Origin: Desertibaculum subflavum
GTDB lineage: Bacteria; Pseudomonadota; Alphaproteobacteria; Ferrovibrionales; Ferrovibrionaceae
Direction: 5' to 3'
DNA length: 64,000 bases
NCBI GenBank assembly: GCA_003576705.1
Contig: QOZS01000004.1
Coordinates: 1-64,000, forward strand
Shown here: positions 1-8,184 of the stretch, one piece after another
Layout: every line of letters begins with the position of its first letter
Numbering within the stretch: position 1 is the stretch's first letter
Notes under the pieces: generated by a model
The model's input: only the letters and a program-made list of their open reading frames with translations
Databases searched by the model: none
Told to the model about the DNA's origin: nothing
Made by a program: the position numbers and the translations under genes

Positions 1-923
1 GCCGCGGCGAAAGCGCGCTCGCCATTGCCGAGGACGCGCCGGCGGTGGCGCCGGTGCCGGCCGGCGGCGGGCAGCTGCTCCGCTGCGATGGCGGCGCCGC
101 GCCGGCGCCGTTCGACGTGATGTTCCCGGTGCTGCATGGGCCGAACGGCGAGGACGGCACCGTGCAGGGCGCGCTCGAACTCGCCCAGGTGCCCTATGTC
201 GGGTCGCGGGTGATGGGCTCTGCCGCGGCGATGGACAAGGACATCGCCAAGCGGCTGATGCGCGATGCCGGGCTGCCCATCGTCGCTTTCGTCAGCATGA
301 CGCGGGCCAGGCCGCTCGACTGGGCGGCGGCCGCCGCCGCGGTCGGCGAGGACATGTTCGTGAAGCCGGCCAATATGGGCTCCTCGGTCGGCGTGGCGCG
401 GGCGCGATCGGCGGCCGAATTCGCGAGCGCCTGCGAGAACGCCTTCCGCTTCGACGACAAGATCCTGGCCGAGGCGGCGGTCGACCGCGCCCGCGAGGTG
501 GAATGCTCGGTGCTGGAGGAAGCCGACGGCACCCTGCGCGCCTCGCTGCCGGGCGAGATCGTTCCGGCCGAGGGCCACGGCTTCTATTCCTACGACGCCA
601 AGTACATCGATGCAGATGGGGCGGTGTTCCGCATTCCGGCCGCTATGAGCGAGGCGCAGATCGCCAATTGCCAGACGCTCGCCATCGAGGCCTTCCGGCT
701 GCTCGCCTGCGAATCCATGGCGCGGGTCGATTTCTTCCTCGACGCGGGCCGGGACCGCCTGCTGGTCAACGAGGTGAACACGCTGCCGGGCTTCACCTCG
801 ATCAGCATGTATCCGAAGCTCTGGGAGGCCAGCGGCCTCGCGCAGCCCGAGCTGATGGACAAGCTGATCGCCCATGCGCTGGCCCGCCACGCGAAACGCG
901 CCGGGCTCGCGCACAACCGATGA
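1..923 (+). CDS. ddl: D-alanine--D-alanine ligase (5' end outside window)
   Basis: ATP-grasp ligase that joins two D-alanines for peptidoglycan precursors in the cytoplasm. The frame is open from the first bases, so the start lies upstream and about 306 codons are visible. Family landmarks are FPVLHGPNGEDGTVQG near the visible start, the ATP-grasp stretch KPANMGSSVGV, and the metal/substrate motif NEVNTLPGFTSISMYP near the end. Only the N-terminal D-Ala-binding part is cut off. Its stop overlaps the start of a C39-like peptidase gene (ATGA), and no mur or fts division cluster is next to it. It could therefore be a paralogue that ligates other amino acids, although the core motifs are those of Ddl. 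Confidence 0.85.
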   Translation, partial: RGESALAIAEDAPAVAPVPAGGGQLLRCDGGAAPAPFDVMFPVLHGPNGEDGTVQGALELAQVPYVGSRVMGSAAAMDKDIAKRLMRDAGLPIVAFVSMTRARPLDWAAAAAAVGEDMFVKPANMGSSVGVARARSAAEFASACENAFRFDDKILAEAAVDRAREVECSVLEEADGTLRASLPGEIVPAEGHGFYSYDAKYIDADGAVFRIPAAMSEAQIANCQTLAIEAFRLLACESMARVDFFLDAGRDRLLVNEVNTLPGFTSISMYPKLWEASGLAQPELMDKLIAHALARHAKRAGLAHNR

Positions 924-1525
924 AGGTGCCGTATTTCAGCCAGTGGGAAAGCCGCGGGCTGACGCTCGATGTGTTGGAACATGGCGCGGCGGCCCTGGCC
1001 CGCGACCCGAACTGGGCCGCCTCCGGCGCGGCGACCATCGATGAATATGTGACTTGGGCCGACCAGGTCTGCGGCATGGCCTGCCTGAAGATGATCCTGG
1101 CCGCGCGCGGGGGCCGCGCCCGCCCGATCCTGGAGCTCGCCCGCGCCTGTACGGCCTATGGCGGCTACACGGTCAGCGAGGCGGGCGACATCAAGGGCCT
1201 GATCTACGCGCCCTTCGTCGAATTCGTGCGGCGCGAATTCGGCCTGGAGGCCGAGGTGGTGGTCGACATCCGGACCGGCGACATCGCCGAGGTGATGCGG
1301 CGGGCGCGCTATTTCATCGCCTCGGTGCATCCCGGCATCCGCTGGCCGGAGCGCGCGCCGCCGTCGAAGGGCGGGCATCTCGTGCTGGTGCTCGAGGCCG
1401 ATGCGGACGCCATCGTGTTCCACAATCCCTCCGGCCACGACGTCGCCACGCAGGAATATGTCCGGCTGCCGCCGGCTGATTTCGACCGGTTCTTCGCCGG
1501 CCGCGGGGTGGCCGTCTACCCCTGA
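920..1525 (+). CDS. C39-like (papain-fold) cysteine peptidase family protein
   Basis: A 201-residue protein starting at the ATG that overlaps the ddl stop, so the two are probably translationally coupled. It looks like a C39_2/papain-like domain: DQVCGMACLKM supplies a candidate catalytic Cys, KGGHLVLVLE the His, and FHNPSGH the Asn/Asp region. No signal peptide or membrane segment is evident, so it is predicted cytoplasmic. C39 domains cleave after Gly-Gly-type leaders or peptides, but no ABC exporter or leader-peptide gene is visible here. The pairing with an ATP-grasp ligase suggests work on a small peptide, which is inference. The 3' end overlaps the convergent acyltransferase by 10 bases. 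Confidence 0.65.
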   Translation: MKVPYFSQWESRGLTLDVLEHGAAALARDPNWAASGAATIDEYVTWADQVCGMACLKMILAARGGRARPILELARACTAYGGYTVSEAGDIKGLIYAPFVEFVRREFGLEAEVVVDIRTGDIAEVMRRARYFIASVHPGIRWPERAPPSKGGHLVLVLEADADAIVFHNPSGHDVATQEYVRLPPADFDRFFAGRGVAVYP

Positions 1526-2232
1526 GCGTGGCCGCTGAGCCGGTCGCTGGCGCTCTCGATCGCCCGCTCGACCTGGGCGGAGAACAACTTGCGCGGAATG
1601 CCCGGCGGGATCGGCGGCAGGAACTCGACCACGATGGTGCCAGGATGCTTGGCGAAGCTCCGCCGGGGCCAGCACAGGCCGGAATTGGTGGCGACCGGCA
1701 CCACCGGCACGTCGAGCTGGCTGTACAGCGCGGCAAGGCCCGGCTGATACGGCGCGCTGCTGCCCGGCGCGACACGGGTGCCCTGCGGGAAGATCACGAT
1801 GGGCCGGCCCTCCGCCACCGCGTCGCGGCCGAGCCGGACCAGGGTCTTCAGCGCGGACGGGCCGCCGGCGCGGTCGACCGGGATCATACGCGCCTTCAGC
1901 GAGTGCTGGCCGTAGAACGGGATCCACAGCAGCTCGCGCTTCATCACGATGGCCGGATCGCCCAGCAGCGGGTGATAGACCAGCGTGTCGAAGGCCGATT
2001 GATGCTTGGCCGCGACGATGCAGCCGCCCTTCGGCAGGTTCTCGCGCCCGCGCACCTCGACCCGGATGCCGACGATCGCCTTGAGCAGCCAGATGGTGCC
2101 GCGGCCGAAGACGCGCATGCCGAGCACCGATCCCTGCCGCGGCCCGAGCAGCGCCGGGACGAACAGGATGACGAGGCCGGCGCCCCAGAGATAGAAGCAG
2201 AGCTGGAACAAGGCGGCGCGCAGCACGGCCAT
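1516..2232 (-). CDS. plsC: 1-acyl-sn-glycerol-3-phosphate acyltransferase
   Basis: Membrane-associated acyltransferase that acylates lysophosphatidic acid to phosphatidic acid in phospholipid synthesis. The 238-residue protein has a hydrophobic N-terminus (about residues 8-30), the catalytic HX4D motif as HQSAFD near residue 77, and the substrate-binding motif FPQGTR near residue 149. Length is usual for PlsC. Its start directly abuts the stop of the YdcF-family gene, so it is the last gene of a leftward block that begins with ftsE. Another lysophospholipid could be the real acceptor. Confidence 0.88.
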   Translation of the reverse strand: MAVLRAALFQLCFYLWGAGLVILFVPALLGPRQGSVLGMRVFGRGTIWLLKAIVGIRVEVRGRENLPKGGCIVAAKHQSAFDTLVYHPLLGDPAIVMKRELLWIPFYGQHSLKARMIPVDRAGGPSALKTLVRLGRDAVAEGRPIVIFPQGTRVAPGSSAPYQPGLAALYSQLDVPVVPVATNSGLCWPRRSFAKHPGTIVVEFLPPIPPGIPRKLFSAQVERAIESASDRLSGHAQG

Positions 2233-2895
2233 CTAGGCGGGATCCTCTTCCAGCCAGCGGTCCAGGCTGCCGCTGATCCAGGCCTCGACCCGGATGCGCG
2301 CCCATGCCAGCAGGTACTTCGTGTATTCGCGCGCCAGCAGATCCGCCGTGCCCGGCGACAGCCACCAGTCGTCGAGCCGCACCAGCGGCGGAAAGACCGG
2401 ATGCGGCACCAGCTGGATGGCCGGCGCCTGGCGGCCGATCTCCAGCAGGCTGCGCGGCATGTGAAAGCTCGCGGTCACCACGCGCAGCGAGTCGATCTCG
2501 TGCCGGCGCGCCCATTCGGCGATCTCGATCGCATTGCCGGTCGTGTCGACGGCGGCGAAGCCGAGCTCGGTGCAGCATTCCAGCCATTGCCGCGATTCGG
2601 CCGGCGCCTGCGCGATCAGTGTCTTGCCGCTGGCCGGGTTGACGCCGGAGATCAGCATCTGCCGCGCCGCACCCGCCGCCAGCACGCCGATGCCGGCCTC
2701 AATCCGCTGCGTGCCCCCGGTCAGCACGACGATGCCGTCGGTGCGGAGCGCCGCCGGCGGCACCTCGCGCGGCAGGATGGTGGTGAACCAGACCAGGCCC
2801 GCCGCCCAGGCCAGCGCGGCAACCAAGCCGAGCGCGAGCAGCCAACGCAGCATGCGGAAGCGCGCCGGCTGGCGCCGTGTGTAGATCCGCCTCAT
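2233..2895 (-). CDS. YdcF family (DUF218) membrane-anchored protein
   Basis: A 220-residue protein with one N-terminal transmembrane segment (about residues 15-37) followed by a DUF218/YdcF domain. Visible family features are GIVVLTGGTQRIEAGI at the domain start, LISGVNP, and the VVTASFHMPRSLLEI stretch. Members such as SanA, ElyC and YdcF are linked to envelope integrity and polysaccharide-carrier metabolism, but the reaction is mostly unknown. The start overlaps the stop of the upstream HAD phosphatase gene by 4 bases and the stop abuts plsC, so the three genes are likely co-transcribed. Confidence 0.8.
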   Translation of the reverse strand: MRRIYTRRQPARFRMLRWLLALGLVAALAWAAGLVWFTTILPREVPPAALRTDGIVVLTGGTQRIEAGIGVLAAGAARQMLISGVNPASGKTLIAQAPAESRQWLECCTELGFAAVDTTGNAIEIAEWARRHEIDSLRVVTASFHMPRSLLEIGRQAPAIQLVPHPVFPPLVRLDDWWLSPGTADLLAREYTKYLLAWARIRVEAWISGSLDRWLEEDPA

Positions 2896-3431
2896 GCGCC
2901 GAGCAGCGACGCCACCGCCGCCGCCAGATCGTCATGCACGGCGACCGGCAGCACCTCCGCCGGTATGCCGGCGGCCTGAGTTTTCCGGCCCTTGCCGGTG
3001 CGCACCAGGATGCGGCGAATGCCGGCCCGCATTGCCGCCTGCAGATCGACCAGATCGTCCCCGATCATCACCGTGTCATGCGGTCCGACGCGGAACTGGC
3101 GCATCGCCTCCTGCAGCATGCCGGGGCCGGGCTTGCGCCGGTCGCTCGCCGCCCAGGGCGGATCGGTGCAGGCCAGCAGAAGGTCGATCCGGGCGCCGGC
3201 GCGGGCCAGATGCTCGCGCAGCGTCTCGTGGATGCGCTCCAGCATGGCAGGCTGGACGATGCCGCGGCCGACCGCGCTCTGGTTGGTGCAGATTGCGACG
3301 TGGTGGCCCGCGCCGTTGAGCCGGGCCACCGCCTGGGCGGCACCCGGCAGCATGACGAGCTCGCCCGGCGACTTGACGTAGTCGTCGCGGTTCTCGTTCA
3401 GCACGCCGTCACGGTCGAGCAGCACCAGCAT
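2892..3431 (-). CDS. HAD-IIIA phosphatase, GmhB-like but lacking most zinc ligands
   Basis: A 179-residue HAD hydrolase resembling D-glycero-D-manno-heptose-1,7-bisphosphate 7-phosphatase and histidinol phosphatase. HAD motif I is LLDRDGVLNE (residues 4-13), motif II is the T of CTNQSAVGRG, motif III the K of RRKPGPGM, and motif IV is MIGDDLVD. In GmhB the loop before motif III carries a CxHxnCxC zinc site. Here that loop reads CTDPPWAASDRRKP, so one Cys remains and the other ligands are Asp, Ser and Arg. The fold and phosphatase activity are likely; the substrate is uncertain. It lies between ftsX and the YdcF gene in the leftward block. Confidence 0.72.
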   Translation of the reverse strand: MLVLLDRDGVLNENRDDYVKSPGELVMLPGAAQAVARLNGAGHHVAICTNQSAVGRGIVQPAMLERIHETLREHLARAGARIDLLLACTDPPWAASDRRKPGPGMLQEAMRQFRVGPHDTVMIGDDLVDLQAAMRAGIRRILVRTGKGRKTQAAGIPAEVLPVAVHDDLAAAVASLLGA

Positions 3432-3435
3432 GTGG

Positions 3436-4296
3436 CTAGACCATACGCCGGAGAGCCAGCATGACGGTCAGCCGCGCGACCCAGCGGGCCAGCAGAATGG
3501 CGGCAAGGACGAAGCCCGCGAGCGCGAGCCAGCCCTGCAGCCCGAGGCCGAGCTTCGGCAGCGGCGTGGCGCCGGCGGCGCCGAACAGATCGGCCAGCAG
3601 CATGATCGCACCGAGCGCCAGCGCGGTGCCGATCACGCCGCCGATCCCGGCGAAGCGGGTCACGACCTCCTGGAACTCCGCGGCGATGAAGCCGTCCTGC
3701 GCGCCGATCAGGTGCAGAAGCTCGATCGTGTCGTGCTCGACCGCGAGCCCCGCCCGGACCGAGACGATGACGACCGCCGCCACCGCGGCGGCGATCAGGC
3801 AGACGGCCAGGAAGGCAACGGCCTGCAGGCTGCGGCCGAGCCGCACCGCCTGGTCGATCCAGTCGCGATGCGAATCGAGCCTCGCCCCCTCGGCCATGCG
3901 CGCGATCTTGGCGCCGAGCGCGCCCTGGTCGATGGCGATGGCGGGATCGAGGCGGATATCGATCAGCACCGGCAGCGGCAGATCGGCCGCGGCCGCGGCG
4001 CTGCCGAGCCAGGGCGCCAGCAAGGTGGCCACTTCCGATTGCGGCACGCGCCGGGCGGCGGCCACACCGGGCGTCGTCCGCAGCATGCCGACCACCGCGT
4101 CCACCTTGGCCCCGGCGGTGTCGGGCAGGGTCGCGGTCAGGCCGAGATCGATATTGCGCGACCAGCTTTCCACCGCACGGTCGACCGCCAGCGCCGCGGC
4201 CAGCGCCAGTAGGCCGATGAAGATCATGATGCCGATCAGCGCCGGCAGAAGCCGCGCCGCCAGGCTGCGCCGGAGCCCGAGCACCGAACGCCCCAT
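3436..4296 (-). CDS. ftsX: Cell division protein FtsX
   Basis: Membrane partner of FtsE. The complex sits at the septum and activates peptidoglycan hydrolases through the periplasmic domain. The 286-residue protein has the FtsX layout: a TM segment at about residues 17-40, a periplasmic region to about residue 155, then three TM segments in the C-terminal half. Its start ATG shares one base with the stop of ftsE (TGATG), giving the standard ftsEX order. Sequence similarity between FtsX proteins is low, so the call relies on topology and on pairing with ftsE. Confidence 0.85.
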   Translation of the reverse strand: MGRSVLGLRRSLAARLLPALIGIMIFIGLLALAAALAVDRAVESWSRNIDLGLTATLPDTAGAKVDAVVGMLRTTPGVAAARRVPQSEVATLLAPWLGSAAAAADLPLPVLIDIRLDPAIAIDQGALGAKIARMAEGARLDSHRDWIDQAVRLGRSLQAVAFLAVCLIAAAVAAVVIVSVRAGLAVEHDTIELLHLIGAQDGFIAAEFQEVVTRFAGIGGVIGTALALGAIMLLADLFGAAGATPLPKLGLGLQGWLALAGFVLAAILLARWVARLTVMLALRRMV

Positions 4297-4967
4297 CAGG
4301 CGGCCTCCCGCCCCGGCCGGCTGAGCTCGCCGTGGTCGAGCCGCAGCACCGGCCGCTCGGCGCTGCGGATCAGCGCCCGGTCATGCGTCGCCACCAGCAC
4401 CGTGGTGCCGAGCTTGTTGAGCTCGACGAACAGGCGGAGCAAGCGCAGACCCATCTCGGCATCGACATTGCCGGTCGGTTCGTCGGCCAGCAGCAGGCTC
4501 GGCCGGCCGATCACTGCGCGGGCGATGGCGACGCGCTGCTGCTCGCCGCCCGAGAGCGTCGGCGGCCGCGCCTCCATGCGGTCGCCGAGGCCGACCCAGG
4601 TGAGGAGCTCGCGCACATGCGCCACGATCTCCTCCTCCCGCCCGCCGGCGATGCGGAGCGGCAGCGCCACGTTCTCCAGCGCGGTCAGATGCGGCAGCAG
4701 CCGGAAATCCTGGAACACGACTCCGATTCGCCGGCGCAGCACCGGCAGGCGGCGCCGCGGCAGCAATGTCGGGTCTTCGCCGAGCAGCGAGATCATGCCC
4801 CTCGTCGGCCGCTCGGCGAGATAGAGCAGCTTGAGCAGGGTGGACTTGCCGGCGCCGCTCGGCCCGGTGAGGAAATGGAACGAGCCCGGCGGCAGCTCGA
4901 ACGACACGTCGCGCAGCACTTCCGGCCCCATCCCGTACCGCATGCCGACGTTCTGGAACCGCACCAC
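4296..4967 (-). CDS. ftsE: Cell division ATP-binding protein FtsE
   Basis: Cytoplasmic ATPase of the FtsEX complex that couples division to cell wall hydrolysis. Starting at GTG 4967 gives a 223-residue protein beginning [12 protein letters not shown], the usual FtsE length. An AGGAG lies 8 bases upstream of that codon, whereas the longer open frame to 5024 adds a low-complexity leader. Walker A is GPSGAGKST (about 35-43), the Q-loop is VFQDFRLL, the signature is [10 protein letters not shown], and Walker B is [12 protein letters not shown]. It is the first gene of a leftward block and is divergent from the zinc-ribbon gene at 5112. Confidence 0.93.
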   Translation of the reverse strand: MVRFQNVGMRYGMGPEVLRDVSFELPPGSFHFLTGPSGAGKSTLLKLLYLAERPTRGMISLLGEDPTLLPRRRLPVLRRRIGVVFQDFRLLPHLTALENVALPLRIAGGREEEIVAHVRELLTWVGLGDRMEARPPTLSGGEQQRVAIARAVIGRPSLLLADEPTGNVDAEMGLRLLRLFVELNKLGTTVLVATHDRALIRSAERPVLRLDHGELSRPGREAA

Positions 4968-5111
4968 GTCTCGTGCTCCTCGATGCGCCCGATACAGCGC
5001 CCCATGAAGCGCCCCACGAGGCACCCGACGAAGCGCCCTTGCCTCCCACCTGCGCGGTCCCTATACCGCTCATGGCTCCATCGCGAAAGTTGAAAGGAGT
5101 CGGGGGACGGC

Positions 5112-5882
5112 ATGATCCTGTCTTGCTCGGCGTGCAGCACGCGTTTCCTGGTACCCGATCAGGCCCTCAGGCCCAGTGGCCGCAAGGTGAAATGCGGCAA
5201 ATGCGGCAGCACGTGGTTCACGCCGCCGCCCGCGAATGCGCCGAGCCAGGCCGAGCTCGAATCGGTTCCGCCGCCGCCTGCGCCGCCGCCGCCGACCGTG
5301 GCAGCGGCGACCGAGTCGCCGCGACTCGAAGCGCCGGTCGGCGCTTCTGTCGGCCAGCCGGTCGACCCGATGAAGGCCGCGCGCGAACGCGTCGCCAACC
5401 TTCCCACCGTGAAGGAGCAGCCGGCGCGGCGCAGCTCCGACACCATCGGCTGGCTCGCGCTCGCCGCCTCGGTGATGATCGTCATCGCCGCCGCCTATCT
5501 CGGCCGTGACCGGGTGGTCAGCCTGCTGCCGGCGGCGCAGCCCTATTACGCCAAGCTCGGCATTCCGGTCTCGCTGCCGGAGCGGCTGATGGTGCGCGAC
5601 GTCACCACCAAGCAGATCCGCGAGGGCGGGGACGCCGTGCTCGAAGTCACCGGCCTGATCGCCAATGAAAGCCGGCATGCCCGGCCGATGCCGCGCCTGC
5701 GCATCGCGCTGTTGAACGAGAAGCGCGAGCAGATCTTCGAATACACCTTCGCGCCGGAGGGCGTGGAGGTGCCGGGCCGCGGCGAGATCGCCTTCGCCAC
5801 CAAGCTCGCCAAGCCGCCGGCCGAGGCCAAGCATCTCGACGTGACCCTGATTCCGCAGGGGTCCGAATCGACCACCCGCTAG
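5112..5882 (+). CDS. MJ0042-type zinc-ribbon protein with DUF3426-like C-terminal domain
   Basis: A 256-residue protein that starts with a zinc ribbon (CSACSTRF, then CGKCGSTWF), followed by a proline/alanine-rich linker (about 45-110), one TM segment (about 116-137) and a C-terminal domain of about 100 residues like DUF3426. This architecture is common in alphaproteobacteria next to ftsEX, divergent as here. Its function is not established; the cytoplasmic zinc ribbon and the extracytoplasmic domain suggest an envelope-linked role. The start has GGGGGA 5 bases upstream. Confidence 0.82.
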   Translation: MILSCSACSTRFLVPDQALRPSGRKVKCGKCGSTWFTPPPANAPSQAELESVPPPPAPPPPTVAAATESPRLEAPVGASVGQPVDPMKAARERVANLPTVKEQPARRSSDTIGWLALAASVMIVIAAAYLGRDRVVSLLPAAQPYYAKLGIPVSLPERLMVRDVTTKQIREGGDAVLEVTGLIANESRHARPMPRLRIALLNEKREQIFEYTFAPEGVEVPGRGEIAFATKLAKPPAEAKHLDVTLIPQGSESTTR

Positions 5883-5896
5883 CGAACGGCACGCCC

Positions 5897-6307
5897 ATGT
5901 CGTCCCCAGGGCCGCTGCCGCTACCCGCCCCCAATGCCGACAGCGCCGCCTATTGGGCCGGCGCCAAGGCCGGCAAGCTGCTGCTGCAGCGCTGCCGGGA
6001 TTGCGGCGCCACCTGGTTCATGTCGCGCCATCTCTGCGCCAGCTGCTGGTCCGAACAGGTCGAATCGGTCGAGGCCTCGGGCCGCGGCCGCGTGCACAGC
6101 TTCACCGTGATCCACCGCGCGCCATCGGCCGCCTTCGCCGGCCAGGTGCCCTATGTGGTGGCGCTGATCGACCTCGCCGAGGGCCCGCGCATGCTGGCCA
6201 ACATCGTCGGGGCCGGCGCGCGGGAGATCGCCATCGGCGAATTGGTTCGCGTCACCTTCGAGCAGCGCGGCGACGGCGCGCTGCCCCAATTCCAGCGCGC
6301 GCCATGA
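5897..6307 (+). CDS. Zn-ribbon/OB-fold protein (DUF35 family)
   Basis: A 136-residue DUF35 protein with a rubredoxin-like zinc ribbon (CRDCGATWF and CASCW, about residues 33-52) followed by an OB fold ending in a typical acidic/hydrophobic tail. DUF35 proteins form complexes with thiolase-like enzymes and are needed for their acyl-CoA activity. Here the stop overlaps the start of the thiolase-family gene (ATGA), which supports a two-subunit enzyme. No other lipid-degradation gene is directly adjacent, so the substrate is unknown. Confidence 0.85.
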   Translation: MSSPGPLPLPAPNADSAAYWAGAKAGKLLLQRCRDCGATWFMSRHLCASCWSEQVESVEASGRGRVHSFTVIHRAPSAAFAGQVPYVVALIDLAEGPRMLANIVGAGAREIAIGELVRVTFEQRGDGALPQFQRAP

Positions 6308-7470
6308 CCTTGCGCAACAAGGCCTGCATCGTCGGCGTCGGCGAGAGCGAGATCGGCAAGGTGCCGCATATGACCGGCCTCGGCCTCAATGCCCAGGCGG
6401 CCAAGCGGGCGCTGGACGAGGCGGGCCTCAAGCCATCCGACATCGACGGCCTGATCACCGCCTACAGCATGACCGAGCCGTATTTCATGCTGGGCAGCGT
6501 GCTGGCGGAATATCTCGGCATCCAGCCGACCTATGCCGCCTCGCTCACCGCCGGCGGCGCCTCGCCGGCGCTGATGCTGATGCATGCGGCGGATGCCATC
6601 GCCGCGGGCCGGGCGAGCTGCGTGCTGGTCACCGCGGGCGAGAACCGCGCGACGGGGCAGAGCCGCGACCAGGCGGTCGAGGCGCTCGCCGCCGTCGGCC
6701 ATCCGTATTTCGAGCATCCCTACGGGCCGCTGATCCCGGGCTTCTACGCCATGATCGCCCGTCGCCACATGCATGAATACGGCACGCGGCGCGAGGACAT
6801 GGCGGCCGTCGCCGTGCAGCAGCGGGCCAACGCGCTGCTGCACCCGAACGCCCATATGAAGAAGCCGATCACCACCGCCGATGTGCTGGGCGCCAAACCG
6901 ATCGCCGAACCGCTCGGCCTGCTCGATTGCTGCCTGATCTCGGATGCCGGCGGGGCGCTGATCGTGATGTCGCCGGAACGGGCCAAGGACGCGAAATCCA
7001 GGCCGGTCTGGCTCTGGGGCGCCGGCGAGATCACCACGCACGAGCACATCCTGGCGGCGCCGAGCCTGACCGAGTTCGGCACCAAGCGCTCGGCGGAGAT
7101 CGCCTACCGCATGGCCGGCATCGGGCCGAAGGACATCCAGTTCGCCGAGCTGTACGACTGCTTCACCATCGTGCCGATCCTCGAGGCCGAGGATGCCGGC
7201 CTGGTGCCGAAGGGCGAAGGCGGCGCCTTCTTCCGCGAGGGCCGCGCCGCGCGGGACGGCGAGCTGCCGGTCAACACCCATGGCGGCATGCTGAGCCATG
7301 CCCATGCCGGCGCCGCCGGCGGGTTGTTCGGCATCATCGAGGCGGTGCGCCAGCTGCGCGGCGAGGCCGGCGCCCGGCAGGTGAAGCGCCACGAGGTGGC
7401 CCTGGTGCACAACGAAGGCGGCATCCTGTCGCAGCACGGCACGCTGATCCTCGGCCGCGAGCGGCGCTGA
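6304..7470 (+). CDS. Thiolase-family protein (SCP-x/lipid-transfer type)
   Basis: A 388-residue cytoplasmic thiolase-superfamily protein translationally coupled to the DUF35 gene. The start ATG 6304 overlaps the previous stop. It opens with NKACIVGVGESEIGK and has the C-terminal NTHGGMLSHAHAGAAGG region that aligns with the active-site NxGG segment. The usual nucleophilic Cys region reads LTAGGASPALM, with no Cys, as in SCP-x-like thiolases and retro-aldolases. It may therefore catalyse C-C cleavage (retro-aldol) or an atypical thiolysis. The partner with DUF35 resembles the bile-acid/steroid Ltp-DUF35 complexes. Confidence 0.82.
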   Translation: MTLRNKACIVGVGESEIGKVPHMTGLGLNAQAAKRALDEAGLKPSDIDGLITAYSMTEPYFMLGSVLAEYLGIQPTYAASLTAGGASPALMLMHAADAIAAGRASCVLVTAGENRATGQSRDQAVEALAAVGHPYFEHPYGPLIPGFYAMIARRHMHEYGTRREDMAAVAVQQRANALLHPNAHMKKPITTADVLGAKPIAEPLGLLDCCLISDAGGALIVMSPERAKDAKSRPVWLWGAGEITTHEHILAAPSLTEFGTKRSAEIAYRMAGIGPKDIQFAELYDCFTIVPILEAEDAGLVPKGEGGAFFREGRAARDGELPVNTHGGMLSHAHAGAAGGLFGIIEAVRQLRGEAGARQVKRHEVALVHNEGGILSQHGTLILGRERR

Positions 7471-7471
7471 G

Positions 7472-8020
7472 TCAGGTCCGCACGCAGGCATCCGCGTAGC
7501 TGAGGAAGTGCTCGAAATCCGGCGTGGTCGCCGTCGGGTCCTTGGCGCCCTCGTCGTAGCGGCGCAGCCGCTTGGCCGCCTCGGCGTAAGGGTCACGGTC
7601 GAAGGTGGCGACCTCCTCGGCCGACATCGGGCCGCCCTGCAATGCGAGGCTCCGCACCGAATCCGGCGAGAGCTTGGCGAAGTAGTCGCTCTCCGCTGCG
7701 CAGAGATAGCGCTTGGCCGGCACGTGCAGCCGGACCGGCTCGGCCACAGCCGGGCCGAAATGCCGGGCCAGCCAATCGGCGCCGATTTCCTCGTGGCGGT
7801 CGTCGATTCCGCGCGCGGCCGGATCCTCGCCGAACTCGTGGATCATGTGTCCGACATCGTGCAGCAGCGCCGCCAGGATCAGGGCCGGCGGCTCGCCCGC
7901 CGCCTCGGCCAGCGCCGCCGCCTGCAGGGCGTGCTGCAGCTGGCTGACCGCCGAGAGCCCGTAGCGCCGCGTGGCGCGGCCCGCATAGACCCGCAACAGT
8001 TCCTGGTGCAGATCTGTCAT
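7472..8020 (-). CDS. HD-domain protein, PhnZ/TmpB-like (putative mixed-valent di-iron oxygenase)
   Basis: A 182-residue HD-domain protein. Start at 8020 is chosen because GGGGGA lies 7 bases upstream; an in-frame ATG at 8038 has no such site. All metal ligands of the phosphonate oxygenase PhnZ have counterparts: H30, H54-D55, H76, H99 and an Asp in RRYDEGAK. The basic LHVPAKRYL and LQGGPMS motifs that bind the phosphonate also match. The substrate-contact pair Tyr/Glu of PhnZ reads YGLS here, so Tyr is kept and Glu becomes Ser. Cleavage of a hydroxy-phosphonate is likely, of a different substrate than 2-aminoethylphosphonate derivatives. No phn gene or TmpA-like partner is nearby. Confidence 0.75.
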   Translation of the reverse strand: MTDLHQELLRVYAGRATRRYGLSAVSQLQHALQAAALAEAAGEPPALILAALLHDVGHMIHEFGEDPAARGIDDRHEEIGADWLARHFGPAVAEPVRLHVPAKRYLCAAESDYFAKLSPDSVRSLALQGGPMSAEEVATFDRDPYAEAAKRLRRYDEGAKDPTATTPDFEHFLSYADACVRT

Positions 8021-8100
8021 GACTTTGTCCCCCGCCATTCCGGTCTAGACATGCTAGGCCGACGAAATGACGGATCGATGGCAAGGTTAATACAACAATA

Positions 8101-8115
8101 ACGAACAAAATTCGT
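8101..8115. promoter_or_regulatory. Small inverted repeat between divergent genes
   Basis: ACGAA-CAAAA-TTCGT forms a perfect 5-base inverted repeat in an AT-richer pocket between the HD gene and the membrane-protein gene. It could be an operator or part of a promoter; no convincing -35/-10 pair was found beside it. Confidence 0.25.
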
Positions 8116-8184
8116 CGGACTTGCCACTTTGGATATTAACCCCCGGCACCTAAAATGGCCCGACACGGTATGGAGGAAACGGCC

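Noticed and set aside
194..532. Reverse open frame overlapping the ddl gene
   Set aside because: Long reverse frames are expected in GC-rich genes; no motif and full overlap with a clear family protein.
590..2587. 665-residue reverse frame
   Set aside because: Composition is Arg/Ala/Gly-rich nonsense and it covers plsC, the YdcF gene and part of the C39 gene, all with recognisable motifs.
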